Source of the DNA: JBBSMX01 sp038232935
GTDB lineage: Bacteria; Bacteroidota; Rhodothermia; Rhodothermales; JANQRZ01
Reading direction: 5' to 3'
Assembly: GCA_038232935.1 (NCBI GenBank)
Contig: JBBSMX010000047.1
Location: 1 to 26,075, forward strand
DNA: 26,075 nt
Shown: piece by piece, positions 7,353-15,612 of the stretch
How positions within the stretch are numbered: position 1 is the stretch's first letter
How the letters are laid out: each line of letters begins with the position of its first letter
Translations under genes and position numbers: made by a program
The notes under the pieces: generated by a model
Databases searched by the model: none
Seen by the model: the letters and a program-made list of their open reading frames with translations, nothing else
What the model was told of the DNA's origin: nothing

Positions 7353-9893
7353 CTATCGCACGAGCGCCATCTTGAGGGTCTCGCTGGCCTCGCCCGCCGT
7401 GATGCGGCAGAAGTAGACGCCGCTCGCGAGGTCGGCCGCGTCCCAGACGAGTTCACTCGTCCCGGCCGGGTAGCGCGCGCCGTCGGCGAGGCGGGCGACC
7501 TCGGCCCCACGCACGTTGTAGATCACGGCGGTGACGTCGGTCGCCGTCGGGAGGTCGAAGGTGATCGTCGTCGTCGCACGGAAGGGGTTGGGGTAGTTGG
7601 CGTGGACGCGGAAGCGCTCGGGCGTGCCGGCCTCGGGCTCGTCGGCCACCGCCATCTGCTTCACGAGGCGGAGGTCGTCCACGTAATACTGACCGAACGC
7701 GGGGTTGCCCGGGACGTACGTGAGCTGGATGCTGTCGAACCGGAGCGTCCCGTCGAGCACCCCGTCGCCGATCCACGTGCCCGTCCCGTCGCGGCCCATA
7801 TTCCACGAGACGAGCTGCCAGCCGAGCCAGTCAATCGTGAACCACGGGCTGACCTCGGTGCCGGGCGTGCCGTTGAGGCCGTCGTCGACGGCGAAGCGGA
7901 ACTGGTTCGCGTGGCCGTCGCCGAAGACGTAGGCCTGGAGGGTGTAGGTACTGTCGAACCGCACGTCGAAGGGCGGGCCGCCGGCGAGGAACTCGCGGAT
8001 GAGCCACGGCGGGCTGCCCACGTCCCATCCGTAGTCGAGCCTGAACGACGCCACACCACCGTGGAGCAGGTTGAACACGTCGGTATCGACCTCGGCGCCG
8101 GTCGAGTCGGTGACGATTCCGGTCGTGGAGCCGCTCTGCTGCGGGACCCACCAGTTGACATCCACGTCGCTCTCGAAGTCGTCGATACCGGTGACGACAT
8201 TCGCGGTTGATCCGGTCGTGAAGATGGTCTGCTGACGGTTGGGCTGCGCGTTCAGAAAAAGGTCCTCGATGCCGGGCTCGATCACGAGGCGGTAGGCCGT
8301 CTGCGGGACGAGGTCGGACTCGGGGAAGAAGCTCACGACGCTCTGCTCGCCCACGTCGTAGGGGACGACTTGGCCGGGCACGGCCGCGCCGCCGGCCGTC
8401 GGTTCGAGCCGGATGCGACCTTCGACCGTCGCCGGGTTGATCCGCTCGCTGTAGGTCACCGTGACGAGCGGGCGGAGCTCGACGCCCGTCGCGCCGTAGG
8501 CAGGGAAGGCCGCGACGAGGCGCGGCGGCTCCGTGTCGGGGAAGCCGGTCATGAACGAGAGCGTGAAGGCGTCGCCCCCGGTCCCGTCGCCGTTGCCATC
8601 GAGTGGGTCCTCGTAGAAGCCCTGCGCCGTCCCGGCAATCGTGACGGTGTAGTTCGTGCGGGGAAGCAGGGTATCCGGCTCGAAGACCAGCCGGGTGTCG
8701 TTCGCCTGCCAGAGGAACGTGCCGTCCACAGCCGGGTCGATGGTGAACGCAGCCTCGACGCTCGCGCGGTCCATCCGGCGGCTGAAGTCGAACACGAGCG
8801 GGTCCGTGATGCGGAAGTTGTCGTCCCCGTCGGGCGGATCCGTCGAGGTCACGACGGGCGGGATCGTCGAGACGAGTTGGACATCGCGGAAGGTAAAGAA
8901 GGTGTCGACCGGCGTGAGCTGCCCCGAGAACGGGGCGAAGCCCTCGGCCTCGACGGTGACGTCGAGCGTGCCGGTGGGCAGGCCGGGGAGGTAATAGAAG
9001 CCGTTGTGCAGCTCGGCCGGATCGTCGGAGTACTGGTTGAACAGGGACTCGTAGGTGTCGGTCGTGTAGGTCTGGTCGGCAATCGTGATGGTCGCGCCGT
9101 TGATCGGTTGCCCGTTTTCGATGTCCGAGATGATGCCGGTGGCGATGCGGGCGGGCGGGCGCTCGATGCCGTGGTAGGCGAGGATCGCCCAGAACATGGC
9201 GCGGGCTTCGAGCCGCTTCCACTCCGCGTTCATGTTGCGCTGGTTCTGGGTCGGATTCGTGTGGAATCCGGCTTCGCTCAGCGTCGAGGGCATCAGCGAA
9301 AAGCTCTGGACGAAGTTGCGCGACCCCTTCGGGGTGACCGACACGTCCCGGCACGACGACGCGCCGTAGAAGTCGCACTCGCCCCACGCGCCGTCATTCG
9401 AGGTGGGGATCCGCATGCCACGGCCGAAGAGTGGGCCCATGATCTCGGCCCAGCGCTTGCCCCCGTCGTAGGGCGGCGCGGGCTCGGCCCCGCTCTGAAG
9501 CTGCGCCCACAGCACGAACGCGAAGTTGGCGCTCGGCGCGGCGGCGTTGCTGTGGATCGAGTGGTAGTACGACGCGCCGACGGCGTTGGCGTGGTCCACG
9601 CGCTGGCTCAGGCTGACCTGTTGCTCATCGTTCGTCCGCGACAGGTAGACCGTGTCGATGTCGGTCTCGGTGAGGAGCATCTCGCGGAGTTCGAGTCCGA
9701 CGCGGAGCACCTTCCGCGCCTCCGAGTAGCCGAAGACGCCGACGTTCTCGTTCTGGCTATGGCCGGGGTCGAGGTAAAGGCTCCAGCCGGAGAGCCCCGT
9801 GACTTGCGCCGAGGCCGGGGCGGCGAGGCTCGCAACGAGGGCGAAGAGGAGAAGCAAGCGGCGCATGCGGATCGAGGTCGAGGAGAAAGTCAT
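7353..9893 (-). CDS. T9SS-sorted N-acetylmuramoyl-L-alanine amidase, multidomain
   Basis: An 846-residue exported amidase predicted to cut the bond between MurNAc and the stem peptide. The ATG at 9893 overlaps the upstream stop as ATGA, favouring this start; the ATG at 9866 (MRRLLLL) is an alternative and the signal peptide ends near ASAQ, residue 30. The Amidase_3 domain (about 36-245) has all four expected residues: H45 in LYLDPGH, E58 in YSEARKVL, H114 in SIHSNA and E207 in LSEAGF. A carboxypeptidase-regulatory-like beta sandwich (about 250-345), two Big_5-type Ig domains (about 346-545), a jelly-roll carbohydrate-binding-like region (about 560-735) and a T9SS sorting domain (HANYPNPF to LKMALVR) follow. 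The frame stays open far upstream, but that part is an off-frame reading of the propeller gene. Confidence 0.88.
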   Translation of the reverse strand: MTFSSTSIRMRRLLLLFALVASLAAPASAQVTGLSGWSLYLDPGHSQNENVGVFGYSEARKVLRVGLELREMLLTETDIDTVYLSRTNDEQQVSLSQRVDHANAVGASYYHSIHSNAAAPSANFAFVLWAQLQSGAEPAPPYDGGKRWAEIMGPLFGRGMRIPTSNDGAWGECDFYGASSCRDVSVTPKGSRNFVQSFSLMPSTLSEAGFHTNPTQNQRNMNAEWKRLEARAMFWAILAYHGIERPPARIATGIISDIENGQPINGATITIADQTYTTDTYESLFNQYSDDPAELHNGFYYLPGLPTGTLDVTVEAEGFAPFSGQLTPVDTFFTFRDVQLVSTIPPVVTSTDPPDGDDNFRITDPLVFDFSRRMDRASVEAAFTIDPAVDGTFLWQANDTRLVFEPDTLLPRTNYTVTIAGTAQGFYEDPLDGNGDGTGGDAFTLSFMTGFPDTEPPRLVAAFPAYGATGVELRPLVTVTYSERINPATVEGRIRLEPTAGGAAVPGQVVPYDVGEQSVVSFFPESDLVPQTAYRLVIEPGIEDLFLNAQPNRQQTIFTTGSTANVVTGIDDFESDVDVNWWVPQQSGSTTGIVTDSTGAEVDTDVFNLLHGGVASFRLDYGWDVGSPPWLIREFLAGGPPFDVRFDSTYTLQAYVFGDGHANQFRFAVDDGLNGTPGTEVSPWFTIDWLGWQLVSWNMGRDGTGTWIGDGVLDGTLRFDSIQLTYVPGNPAFGQYYVDDLRLVKQMAVADEPEAGTPERFRVHANYPNPFRATTTITFDLPTATDVTAVIYNVRGAEVARLADGARYPAGTSELVWDAADLASGVYFCRITAGEASETLKMALVR

Positions 9894-10900
9894 CGGGCGA
9901 GGGGGAGGAGGTAGAGCGCGCCGTCGCCCAGTTCGTCGAAGGCGATCCAGCGGCCGTCCGGCGACCACGATGGGTTCATTTCGAGCCGGCCCGCCGTCTG
10001 CGTGAGCGCGACGGTTTCGCCGCTCCCGTCGGCGCGGACGGCGACGAGGTCCGACGCGGTGAACTGCTCGCCGTCGTCTTCGGTGCGCATGAACGCGATC
10101 CAACGGCCGTCGGGCGACCACGTGGGGCGGTGGCCGGGGCCGAGGTCGACGAGCCCGCTCCCGTCGGCGTTCATCACGAACAGGTTGTCGCCCATCACCT
10201 CGAACGCGACGCGCGCGTGGTCGGGCGAGGCGACGGCGTTGAGGACGCGGCGGTCGTCGAGCAGCGGCTCGGTCCGGGGGCCGGAGGCGTCGAGGCGCAC
10301 CGCCGCGAGCGTCGTGCCTTCCGTCACAAAGACCGGGGCTTCCGGCGGGACCGCGTCGGCAGAGGGTCCGGCCGCGCTCGCACGGTCGAACACTTCCAGC
10401 CCTTCGCGCAGAGGCAGGAGGATGGCGGCTCCGTCCGCGCTCCACTGCGGCAGCACAGGCATCTGCGCCCGGTATTCGGTGACCTGCTCCTCCGTCCCGA
10501 TGTCCACGTCGAACACTTTGACGGCGTTCGTGCGCCGCGTGCCCTCGAACCGAGCCACCCGCGTGAGGAGGGCCTGCCCGTCCGGCGACCACGCGAACCC
10601 GAAGCCCGAGGCGGGCTCATCGGTAATCTGCCGGAGCGCCTGCCCGTCCGGCTGGACCACCCAGAGGCCATCGTAGCCGGGGCGCGTAAACGCGAGCCGG
10701 GTGCCGTCCGGCGACCACGTCGGATGAGCGAAGGCGGACGCGTCGCCGCCCACGAGCCGGACGGGTTCGCCCGCTGCGCGAAGCGTGCTCTGCGCCGTGA
10801 CCGGAGCCACAGTGACGACGAGCGTGAGGAGGAGGCCGCCCAGACAGGGAAGCGTGCAGAGAGGCATGAGCGCGAAGGTCAGGCGAACAGGGATAAGCAA
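9890..10900 (-). CDS. TolB-like PD40 beta-propeller, exported
   Basis: A 336-residue protein with an N-terminal hydrophobic signal (about residues 8-35, cut near VTAQ). Six PD40/TolB-type blades are visible from the repeated motif WSPDG: PTWSPDGTRLAF, FAWSPDGQALL, PQWSADGAAIL, a degenerate ASPDHARVAF, PTWSPDGRWIAF and PSWSPDGRWIAF. It lacks the separate N-terminal domain of TolB, so it is not TolB itself. Such propellers bind proteins or glycans in the periplasm or at the surface. The gene overlaps the amidase by four bases, which implies translational coupling and a shared function, perhaps positioning the amidase or sensing its substrate (inference). Its divergent neighbour is the lipoprotein DigH-like gene. 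An internal ATG at 10867 is a less likely start. Confidence 0.8.
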   Translation of the reverse strand: MLIPVRLTFALMPLCTLPCLGGLLLTLVVTVAPVTAQSTLRAAGEPVRLVGGDASAFAHPTWSPDGTRLAFTRPGYDGLWVVQPDGQALRQITDEPASGFGFAWSPDGQALLTRVARFEGTRRTNAVKVFDVDIGTEEQVTEYRAQMPVLPQWSADGAAILLPLREGLEVFDRASAAGPSADAVPPEAPVFVTEGTTLAAVRLDASGPRTEPLLDDRRVLNAVASPDHARVAFEVMGDNLFVMNADGSGLVDLGPGHRPTWSPDGRWIAFMRTEDDGEQFTASDLVAVRADGSGETVALTQTAGRLEMNPSWSPDGRWIAFDELGDGALYLLPLAR

Positions 10901-11038
10901 GAGACTACGTCCATAATACTACATCGAAACCAACGCTGTCCTCCTTAGCTGCCGCGTTCGTATGCTCCCATCGTCGGGATGCGGAGCCGATCTGCGGCCC
11001 GCGTCCGACACCTTTCCCCTCCACGAGACGACGGACTT

Positions 11039-12580
11039 GTGCGACTCTCACGCCTGCTCCTCCCTGTTCTGCTGCTCAGCCTGGTGGGGCTGGCCGGATG
11101 CTCTTCTTCGCGGGAAACGATGACCCAAGTCGACGAGGCACCGGCGGTGCCGCCGCCGATGCCGGACGCGCCGCGGGAGTTTCGCGGCGTCTGGGTCGCC
11201 ACCGTCGACAATATCGACTGGCCGACGCGGCCGGGGCTGCCCGTCGCCGAGCAGCAGGCCGAGCTGCGGGCGATCCTCGACCGCGCTGCGCTCCTGAACC
11301 TGAACGCCGTCATCCTGCAAGTGCGGCCGACGGCCGACGCGTTCTATGCCTCGCCGTACGAGCCGTGGTCGGCGTACCTCACGGGCGCGCAGGGCCGGGC
11401 GCCGGAGCCGTTCTACGACCCGCTGGCCTTCGCCGTGGAGGAGGCGCACCGGCGCGGGATCGAGCTCCACGCGTGGTTCAACCCGTACCGCGCGTTCCAC
11501 CCGACGGCACAGGGCGAGCTGGCCGCGAACCACATCAGCCGGACGCACCCCGAAGTAGTGCATCCGTACGGGGACCTGCTGTGGATGGACCCCGGCGAGC
11601 CCGTCGTCGTCGAGCACAGCCTGCGCGTGATCCTCGACGTCGTGGCGCGCTACGACATCGACGGCGTCCATCTCGACGACTATTTCTATCCCTACCCCGT
11701 CACCGACTCGCTCGACCAAAAGGTGCCGTTTCCCGACAGCACGAGCTGGATGCGTGCCGTCGAGGCGGGCAACACGCTCACCCGCGACGACTGGCGTCGG
11801 CAGAACGTAGACCGGTTCGTGGAGCGGCTCTACGGCGAAGTCAAAGCGGCGAAGCCGTGGGTGAAGGTCGGCATCAGCCCGTTCGGCATCTGGCGGCCCG
11901 GCAACCCGGCGACGGTGAAAGGATTCGACGCCTACGCCGAGATTTACGCCGACGCGAAGAAGTGGCAGCAGGCCGGGTGGGTGGACTACTTCACCCCGCA
12001 GCTCTACTGGGCGATCGCGAGCACCGGCCAGAGCTACCCGGCGCTGCTGGCGTGGTGGGCAGAGCAGAACACGATGGGCCGTCACCTCTGGCCGGGCAAC
12101 TACGCCAGTCGCGTCATGTTCGAGGGCGACAGCGCGTGGGAACCGGAGGAGGTCGCCGAGCAGGTGCGCGTGACGCGGGCGCAGCCCGGCGCGACGGGCA
12201 ACGTCCTCTTCAGCATGAAGGTGCTGCGGGATACCACGAGCGTGCTCGGCGAGCGACTGGCGGCGGAGGTCTACGCCGCGCCCGCCCTCGTACCGGCCTC
12301 GCCGTGGCTGGGAGGTGGAGCCCCGGCCGCGCCGTCGCTGTCGGTAGAGCACGCCGGCAACCGGCTCGCCCTGACGATGACGCCCGGAGGGGGCGAGGCC
12401 GTGTGGGTGTGGGTCGTCCGAACACGGCGCGGGGCGACGTGGACGCTCGATGTGGTGCCGGGCTGGGAACAGATGCACCTGCTGTCCTCCGGCGAAGAGG
12501 CAGGGCCGGACGAGGTCGCAGTGTCGGCCGTGGACCGCGTCGGCAACGAAGGTCCGGTGGTGCGGATGCAGCTAGAGTAA
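11039..12580 (+). CDS. DigH-like glycosyl hydrolase lipoprotein (GHL10/DUF187)
   Basis: A 513-residue lipoprotein from the GTG at 11039; an in-frame ATG at 10979 would add 20 Arg-rich residues before an already complete lipoprotein signal, so GTG is preferred. The lipobox is LAGC with Cys21. The GHL10/DUF187 barrel runs from FRGVWVATV (about residue 44) through QVRPTADAFY, LHAWFNPYR, DGVHLDDYFYPYP (D213/D214), GISPFGIWR and DYFTPQLYW to about residue 400. The C-terminal ~90 residues look like an Ig/FN3-type sandwich. E. coli DigH is also a lipoprotein of this family and hydrolyses denuded peptidoglycan glycans during division. The protein is closely similar to the T9SS-sorted product of 5487-7277, with long shared blocks. 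An AmpG-like permease gene lies 90 bp downstream in the same direction. Confidence 0.87.
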   Translation: MRLSRLLLPVLLLSLVGLAGCSSSRETMTQVDEAPAVPPPMPDAPREFRGVWVATVDNIDWPTRPGLPVAEQQAELRAILDRAALLNLNAVILQVRPTADAFYASPYEPWSAYLTGAQGRAPEPFYDPLAFAVEEAHRRGIELHAWFNPYRAFHPTAQGELAANHISRTHPEVVHPYGDLLWMDPGEPVVVEHSLRVILDVVARYDIDGVHLDDYFYPYPVTDSLDQKVPFPDSTSWMRAVEAGNTLTRDDWRRQNVDRFVERLYGEVKAAKPWVKVGISPFGIWRPGNPATVKGFDAYAEIYADAKKWQQAGWVDYFTPQLYWAIASTGQSYPALLAWWAEQNTMGRHLWPGNYASRVMFEGDSAWEPEEVAEQVRVTRAQPGATGNVLFSMKVLRDTTSVLGERLAAEVYAAPALVPASPWLGGGAPAAPSLSVEHAGNRLALTMTPGGGEAVWVWVVRTRRGATWTLDVVPGWEQMHLLSSGEEAGPDEVAVSAVDRVGNEGPVVRMQLE

Positions 12581-12636
12581 GGCGTACCCATCGTCCTGCC
12601 TCGCGCGTTACACGCTGAGATCCCGCCCCGCCACCG

Positions 12637-12644
12637 TAGCTTGG
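12637..12644 (+). promoter_or_regulatory. Possible -7 element before the permease gene
   Basis: TAGCTTGG differs in one position from the Bacteroidota -7 consensus TAnnTTTG and lies 27 bases before the ATG at 12671. No convincing TTG-type -33 element is seen upstream, so the gene may instead be read through from the DigH-like gene. Confidence 0.22.
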
Positions 12645-12670
12645 CTCCCCGTTCCCACCGACGCCCCGTT

Positions 12671-14710
12671 ATGATGCAGCCCCCGGCCTCCTCCTCGACC
12701 TCCTCCAAACGGAGCCCGTGGTTCTGGGTCCCGAGCCTCTACTTCGCCGAGGGCATCCCCTACGTCGTGGTCATGATCGTCTCGGTGATCATGTACAAGC
12801 GGCTGGGGATCTCGAACACGGACATCGCCCTCTACACGAGCTGGCTCTACCTCCCGTGGGTGATCAAGCCGTTCTGGAGCCCCGTCGTGGACGTGCTGAA
12901 GACGAAGCGGTTCTGGACCGTCGTCATGCAGCTCTTCATCGGGGCGGGCTTCGCAGGCGTCGCCCTCACGCTGCCGACGGAGCCGTTCTTCCAGTACACG
13001 CTCGCCTTCCTGTGGCTGCTCGCGTTCTCGTCCGCCACGCACGACATCGCCGCCGACGGGTTCTATATGCTCGCGCTTTCGGAGCACGACCAGGCGTGGT
13101 TCGTCGGCATTCGCAGCACGTTCTACCGGCTGGCGATGATCACGGGGCAGGGGCTGCTCATCATCCTCGCGGGCTTCCTGGAGAGCGCGACGGGGATGCC
13201 GCCCGTCGAAGTGGACGTGCGCGCCATCGCGGAGGCCCCGGCTGCCACCGTCGCTCCGGTGCCTCCGCCTCCCGTGACGGACGCTACCGAGCTCCGCCTC
13301 ATCCCGAGCACGTCCGACCTCGCGGTCCAGATCACCCCCCGCCCCACCGACGAGGCCAACGCCGTCATCGCCGACGCCCGCGCCGCGAACGTGGCGGCGG
13401 GATTCTACGAGGCCGAGCAGACGGCTGCCCAGGCCGAGGCCGAGGCCGCCGACGCGGGGTGGTGGCAGCGCGTCATCACCCTCCCGCTCGAAGCCCGGCT
13501 TCGGGACTGGTTCGGGAAAGGGGATGTCGTGCCCTCGGCTACGGCCGGGAATGTCGCCGTGCTCGGGCTGCGGCTCTCGGGGCCGCTCCCGCCGGGCGAG
13601 ACCGCCGTCGTCAACCTGCGGCCCTCCGGCGACAAAAGCATCCGCCTCGTCGAAGGGGCGCGCCTCGAGTTCACGGCCGACAACTGGGACACGCCGGCCC
13701 AAGTCGTCGTCCAGCTCGATCCCAAGCTCGACGCGCCGACGACGGCATCGCTGGAGGCGCTCTCGGGCAACCTCCCGCTCGCGTGGGCGATCACGTTCTA
13801 CATCCTCGCAGGCGCGTTCATCCTGCTGATGCTGTGGCACCAGTTCGTCCTCCCTCGCCCGCCGTCGGACCGGCCCGCCATCGAGGGGGCGGGCGGGGCC
13901 GGGCTGCTTCAGTACCTCGGCTTCCTCGTCCTGTTTATCCCGCTCCTGTTCATCCTGCTGATCCCGATTGTGATCTATGGCCTCATCCGGCCACGCGGGG
14001 ACGGTCCGTGGGGCGACATTTTCCGGCGGCTCCCGTTCGCCGGCTCGCCGTTCGCCGAGACCATCGTCTCGTTCTTCCTCAAGCCCGAGATCGGCGTGGC
14101 GATCGCGTTCGTGCTGTTCTACCGCTTCGCCGAGGCCCAGCTCGTCAAGCTCGCCAGCCCGTTCCTGCTCGACACGGCCGAGGCGGGCGGGCTCGCGCTC
14201 ACGACGGGCGAGGTCGGGTTCGTCTATGGGACCGTCGGCGTGGCGTTCCTCACGCTCGGCGGGATCATCGGCGGCGTCCTCGCCGCGCGCGACGGGCTGA
14301 AGAAATGGCTCTGGCCGATGGTGATCGCCATCAACGCGCCGAACGCCGTCTACCTGTTCCTCGCCACGGCGCGCCCCGAGAGCTTCCTCGTCATCAACAC
14401 CGCCGTCGCGGTGGAGCAGTTCGGGTACGGGTTCGGCTTCGCGGCCTTCCTGCTGTATCTGATCTACGTCTCCGAGGGCGAGTACAAGACGGCGCACTAC
14501 GCCATCGGCACCGGGCTGATGGCGCTCGGGATGATGATTCCGGGGATGTTCAGCGGCTGGCTGCAAGAGATCATCGGGTACCAGGAGTTCTTCGTGTGGG
14601 TGCTGATCGCCACGATCCCGAGCTTCCTCGTGACCGCCCTCGTCCGCGTCGATCCCGAGTTCGGGAAGAAAGAGGACGAGCCGGCGCTCCCGGTGGAGGA
14701 GCCAGCATGA
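12671..14710 (+). CDS. AmpG-like muropeptide MFS permease with large insert
   Basis: A 679-residue inner-membrane transporter. The opening block (WFWVPSLYFAEGIPYVVV, LYLPWVIKPFWSPVVD, SSATHDIAADGFY) matches the AmpG/PAT branch of the MFS, which imports anhydro-muropeptides or disaccharides from peptidoglycan turnover. About 13 hydrophobic helices can be counted. E. coli AmpG has 491 residues; the excess comes mainly from about 190 residues (roughly 175-365) after helix 5, holding a proline/alanine-rich linker, an Ala/Glu-rich helical stretch and a beta-rich segment (SIRLVEGARLEFTADNW, VVVQLDPKL). If the N-terminus is cytoplasmic, this insert is periplasmic. The ATGs at 12671 and 12674 are both possible starts; a TTG at 12641 is less likely. 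The stop overlaps the GNAT start as ATGA, so the two are translationally coupled. Confidence 0.85.
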   Translation: MMQPPASSSTSSKRSPWFWVPSLYFAEGIPYVVVMIVSVIMYKRLGISNTDIALYTSWLYLPWVIKPFWSPVVDVLKTKRFWTVVMQLFIGAGFAGVALTLPTEPFFQYTLAFLWLLAFSSATHDIAADGFYMLALSEHDQAWFVGIRSTFYRLAMITGQGLLIILAGFLESATGMPPVEVDVRAIAEAPAATVAPVPPPPVTDATELRLIPSTSDLAVQITPRPTDEANAVIADARAANVAAGFYEAEQTAAQAEAEAADAGWWQRVITLPLEARLRDWFGKGDVVPSATAGNVAVLGLRLSGPLPPGETAVVNLRPSGDKSIRLVEGARLEFTADNWDTPAQVVVQLDPKLDAPTTASLEALSGNLPLAWAITFYILAGAFILLMLWHQFVLPRPPSDRPAIEGAGGAGLLQYLGFLVLFIPLLFILLIPIVIYGLIRPRGDGPWGDIFRRLPFAGSPFAETIVSFFLKPEIGVAIAFVLFYRFAEAQLVKLASPFLLDTAEAGGLALTTGEVGFVYGTVGVAFLTLGGIIGGVLAARDGLKKWLWPMVIAINAPNAVYLFLATARPESFLVINTAVAVEQFGYGFGFAAFLLYLIYVSEGEYKTAHYAIGTGLMALGMMIPGMFSGWLQEIIGYQEFFVWVLIATIPSFLVTALVRVDPEFGKKEDEPALPVEEPA

Positions 14711-15609
14711 CGCTCCGCCCAATCCGCCGCGCCGACGCCGACACCCTCCGCGCGCTCTGGAACCGGGGGGCCACGCACGACCCGCTCAGCGCGTCGCTCT
14801 TCGACGAGAAGGTGTGGGACGATCCCGGCCTCGACCCAGCCTTCGCGCTCGCCGCCGACGCCGACGGCGAACTCGCGGGCTTCGCTTTCGGGGTGATTCG
14901 CACTACGGACGACGGGCCGCGCGGCGTGATCAAGCTGCTGGCCGTCGCGCCGGAGCGGCAGCGCGAGGGGATCGGGAGCCGCCTCGTGGACGCGCTCGAA
15001 GCAGCGATGCGAAAGGCAGGCGCGGCGACAGTACGCCTCGGCGAGTCGCCGCCGAACTACCTCACGCCAGGGCTCGATCCCCGCTACACGCGGGCGATGC
15101 TGCTGTTCGAGAGCCGAGGCTACACCCGCCTGCGCGAAGCCTACCACATGAGCGCGGACCTCGCCACGCAGCCGTTCGACACCAAGGAAGCCGAGCAAAC
15201 GCTCGCCGCCGACGGGATCGCCGTGCGCCGCGCTCACATGACCGACCGCGAGGCGATGATGGCCTTTCTCGACGTGCACTGGCCGCCGTGGAAGGCCGAG
15301 ATCGACCGGACGTTCGCGAACGATCCCGTCAGTCTCTACCTCGCGCTGGAAAGCAACGCCGTGCTGGGTTTTTCCGCCTACGACGCCAATAACGTCGGCA
15401 CCGGCTGGTTCGGGCCGATGGGCACCGCGCCCGCCGCGCGCGGCCGGGGCGTCGGTGCTGTCCTCCTCAAGCGCTGCCTCGCCGACATGAAGGCGCAGGG
15501 CCACGCGACCTCGACGATCCCGTGGGTCGCCCCCATCGCGTTCTACGCGCACCACGTCGGGGCCGAGATCAGCCGCTTGTTCTACCGCTACGAGAAATCG
15601 TTGGGCTGA
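14707..15609 (+). CDS. Tandem GNAT-family N-acetyltransferase
   Basis: A 300-residue protein made of two GNAT folds. The first (about residues 1-150) begins TLRPIRRADADTLRALW and has the acetyl-CoA loop RQREGIGSRL near residues 83-92. The second (about 165-300) has AVRRAHMTDREAMMAF and the loop ARGRGVGAVLL near 244-254. Both keep the Q/RxxGxG pattern, so both could bind acetyl-CoA. The ATG lies inside the permease stop (ATGA), which fixes the start; the much longer open frame reaching back to 12718 is a shadow of the permease. The context suggests acetylation of an imported amino sugar or muropeptide, but the substrate is not readable from sequence. The stop is only 3 bp from that of the convergent amidase gene. 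Confidence 0.83.
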   Translation: MTLRPIRRADADTLRALWNRGATHDPLSASLFDEKVWDDPGLDPAFALAADADGELAGFAFGVIRTTDDGPRGVIKLLAVAPERQREGIGSRLVDALEAAMRKAGAATVRLGESPPNYLTPGLDPRYTRAMLLFESRGYTRLREAYHMSADLATQPFDTKEAEQTLAADGIAVRRAHMTDREAMMAFLDVHWPPWKAEIDRTFANDPVSLYLALESNAVLGFSAYDANNVGTGWFGPMGTAPAARGRGVGAVLLKRCLADMKAQGHATSTIPWVAPIAFYAHHVGAEISRLFYRYEKSLG

Positions 15610-15612
15610 GGC

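Noticed and set aside
8370..9914. 514-codon open frame antisense to the amidase gene
   Set aside because: Arg/Glu/Val-rich shadow of the amidase, which itself carries complete catalytic motifs.
9894..10592. N-terminal extension of the amidase frame by 233 codons
   Set aside because: This part is an Arg/Ala/Pro-rich off-frame reading of the propeller gene; the ATGA overlap and signal peptide fix the start at 9893.
12608..14722. 704-codon open frame antisense to the permease gene
   Set aside because: It is charge-rich and low in hydrophobic residues, with no family motif, and mirrors the permease. Long antisense frames are expected in high-GC coding DNA.
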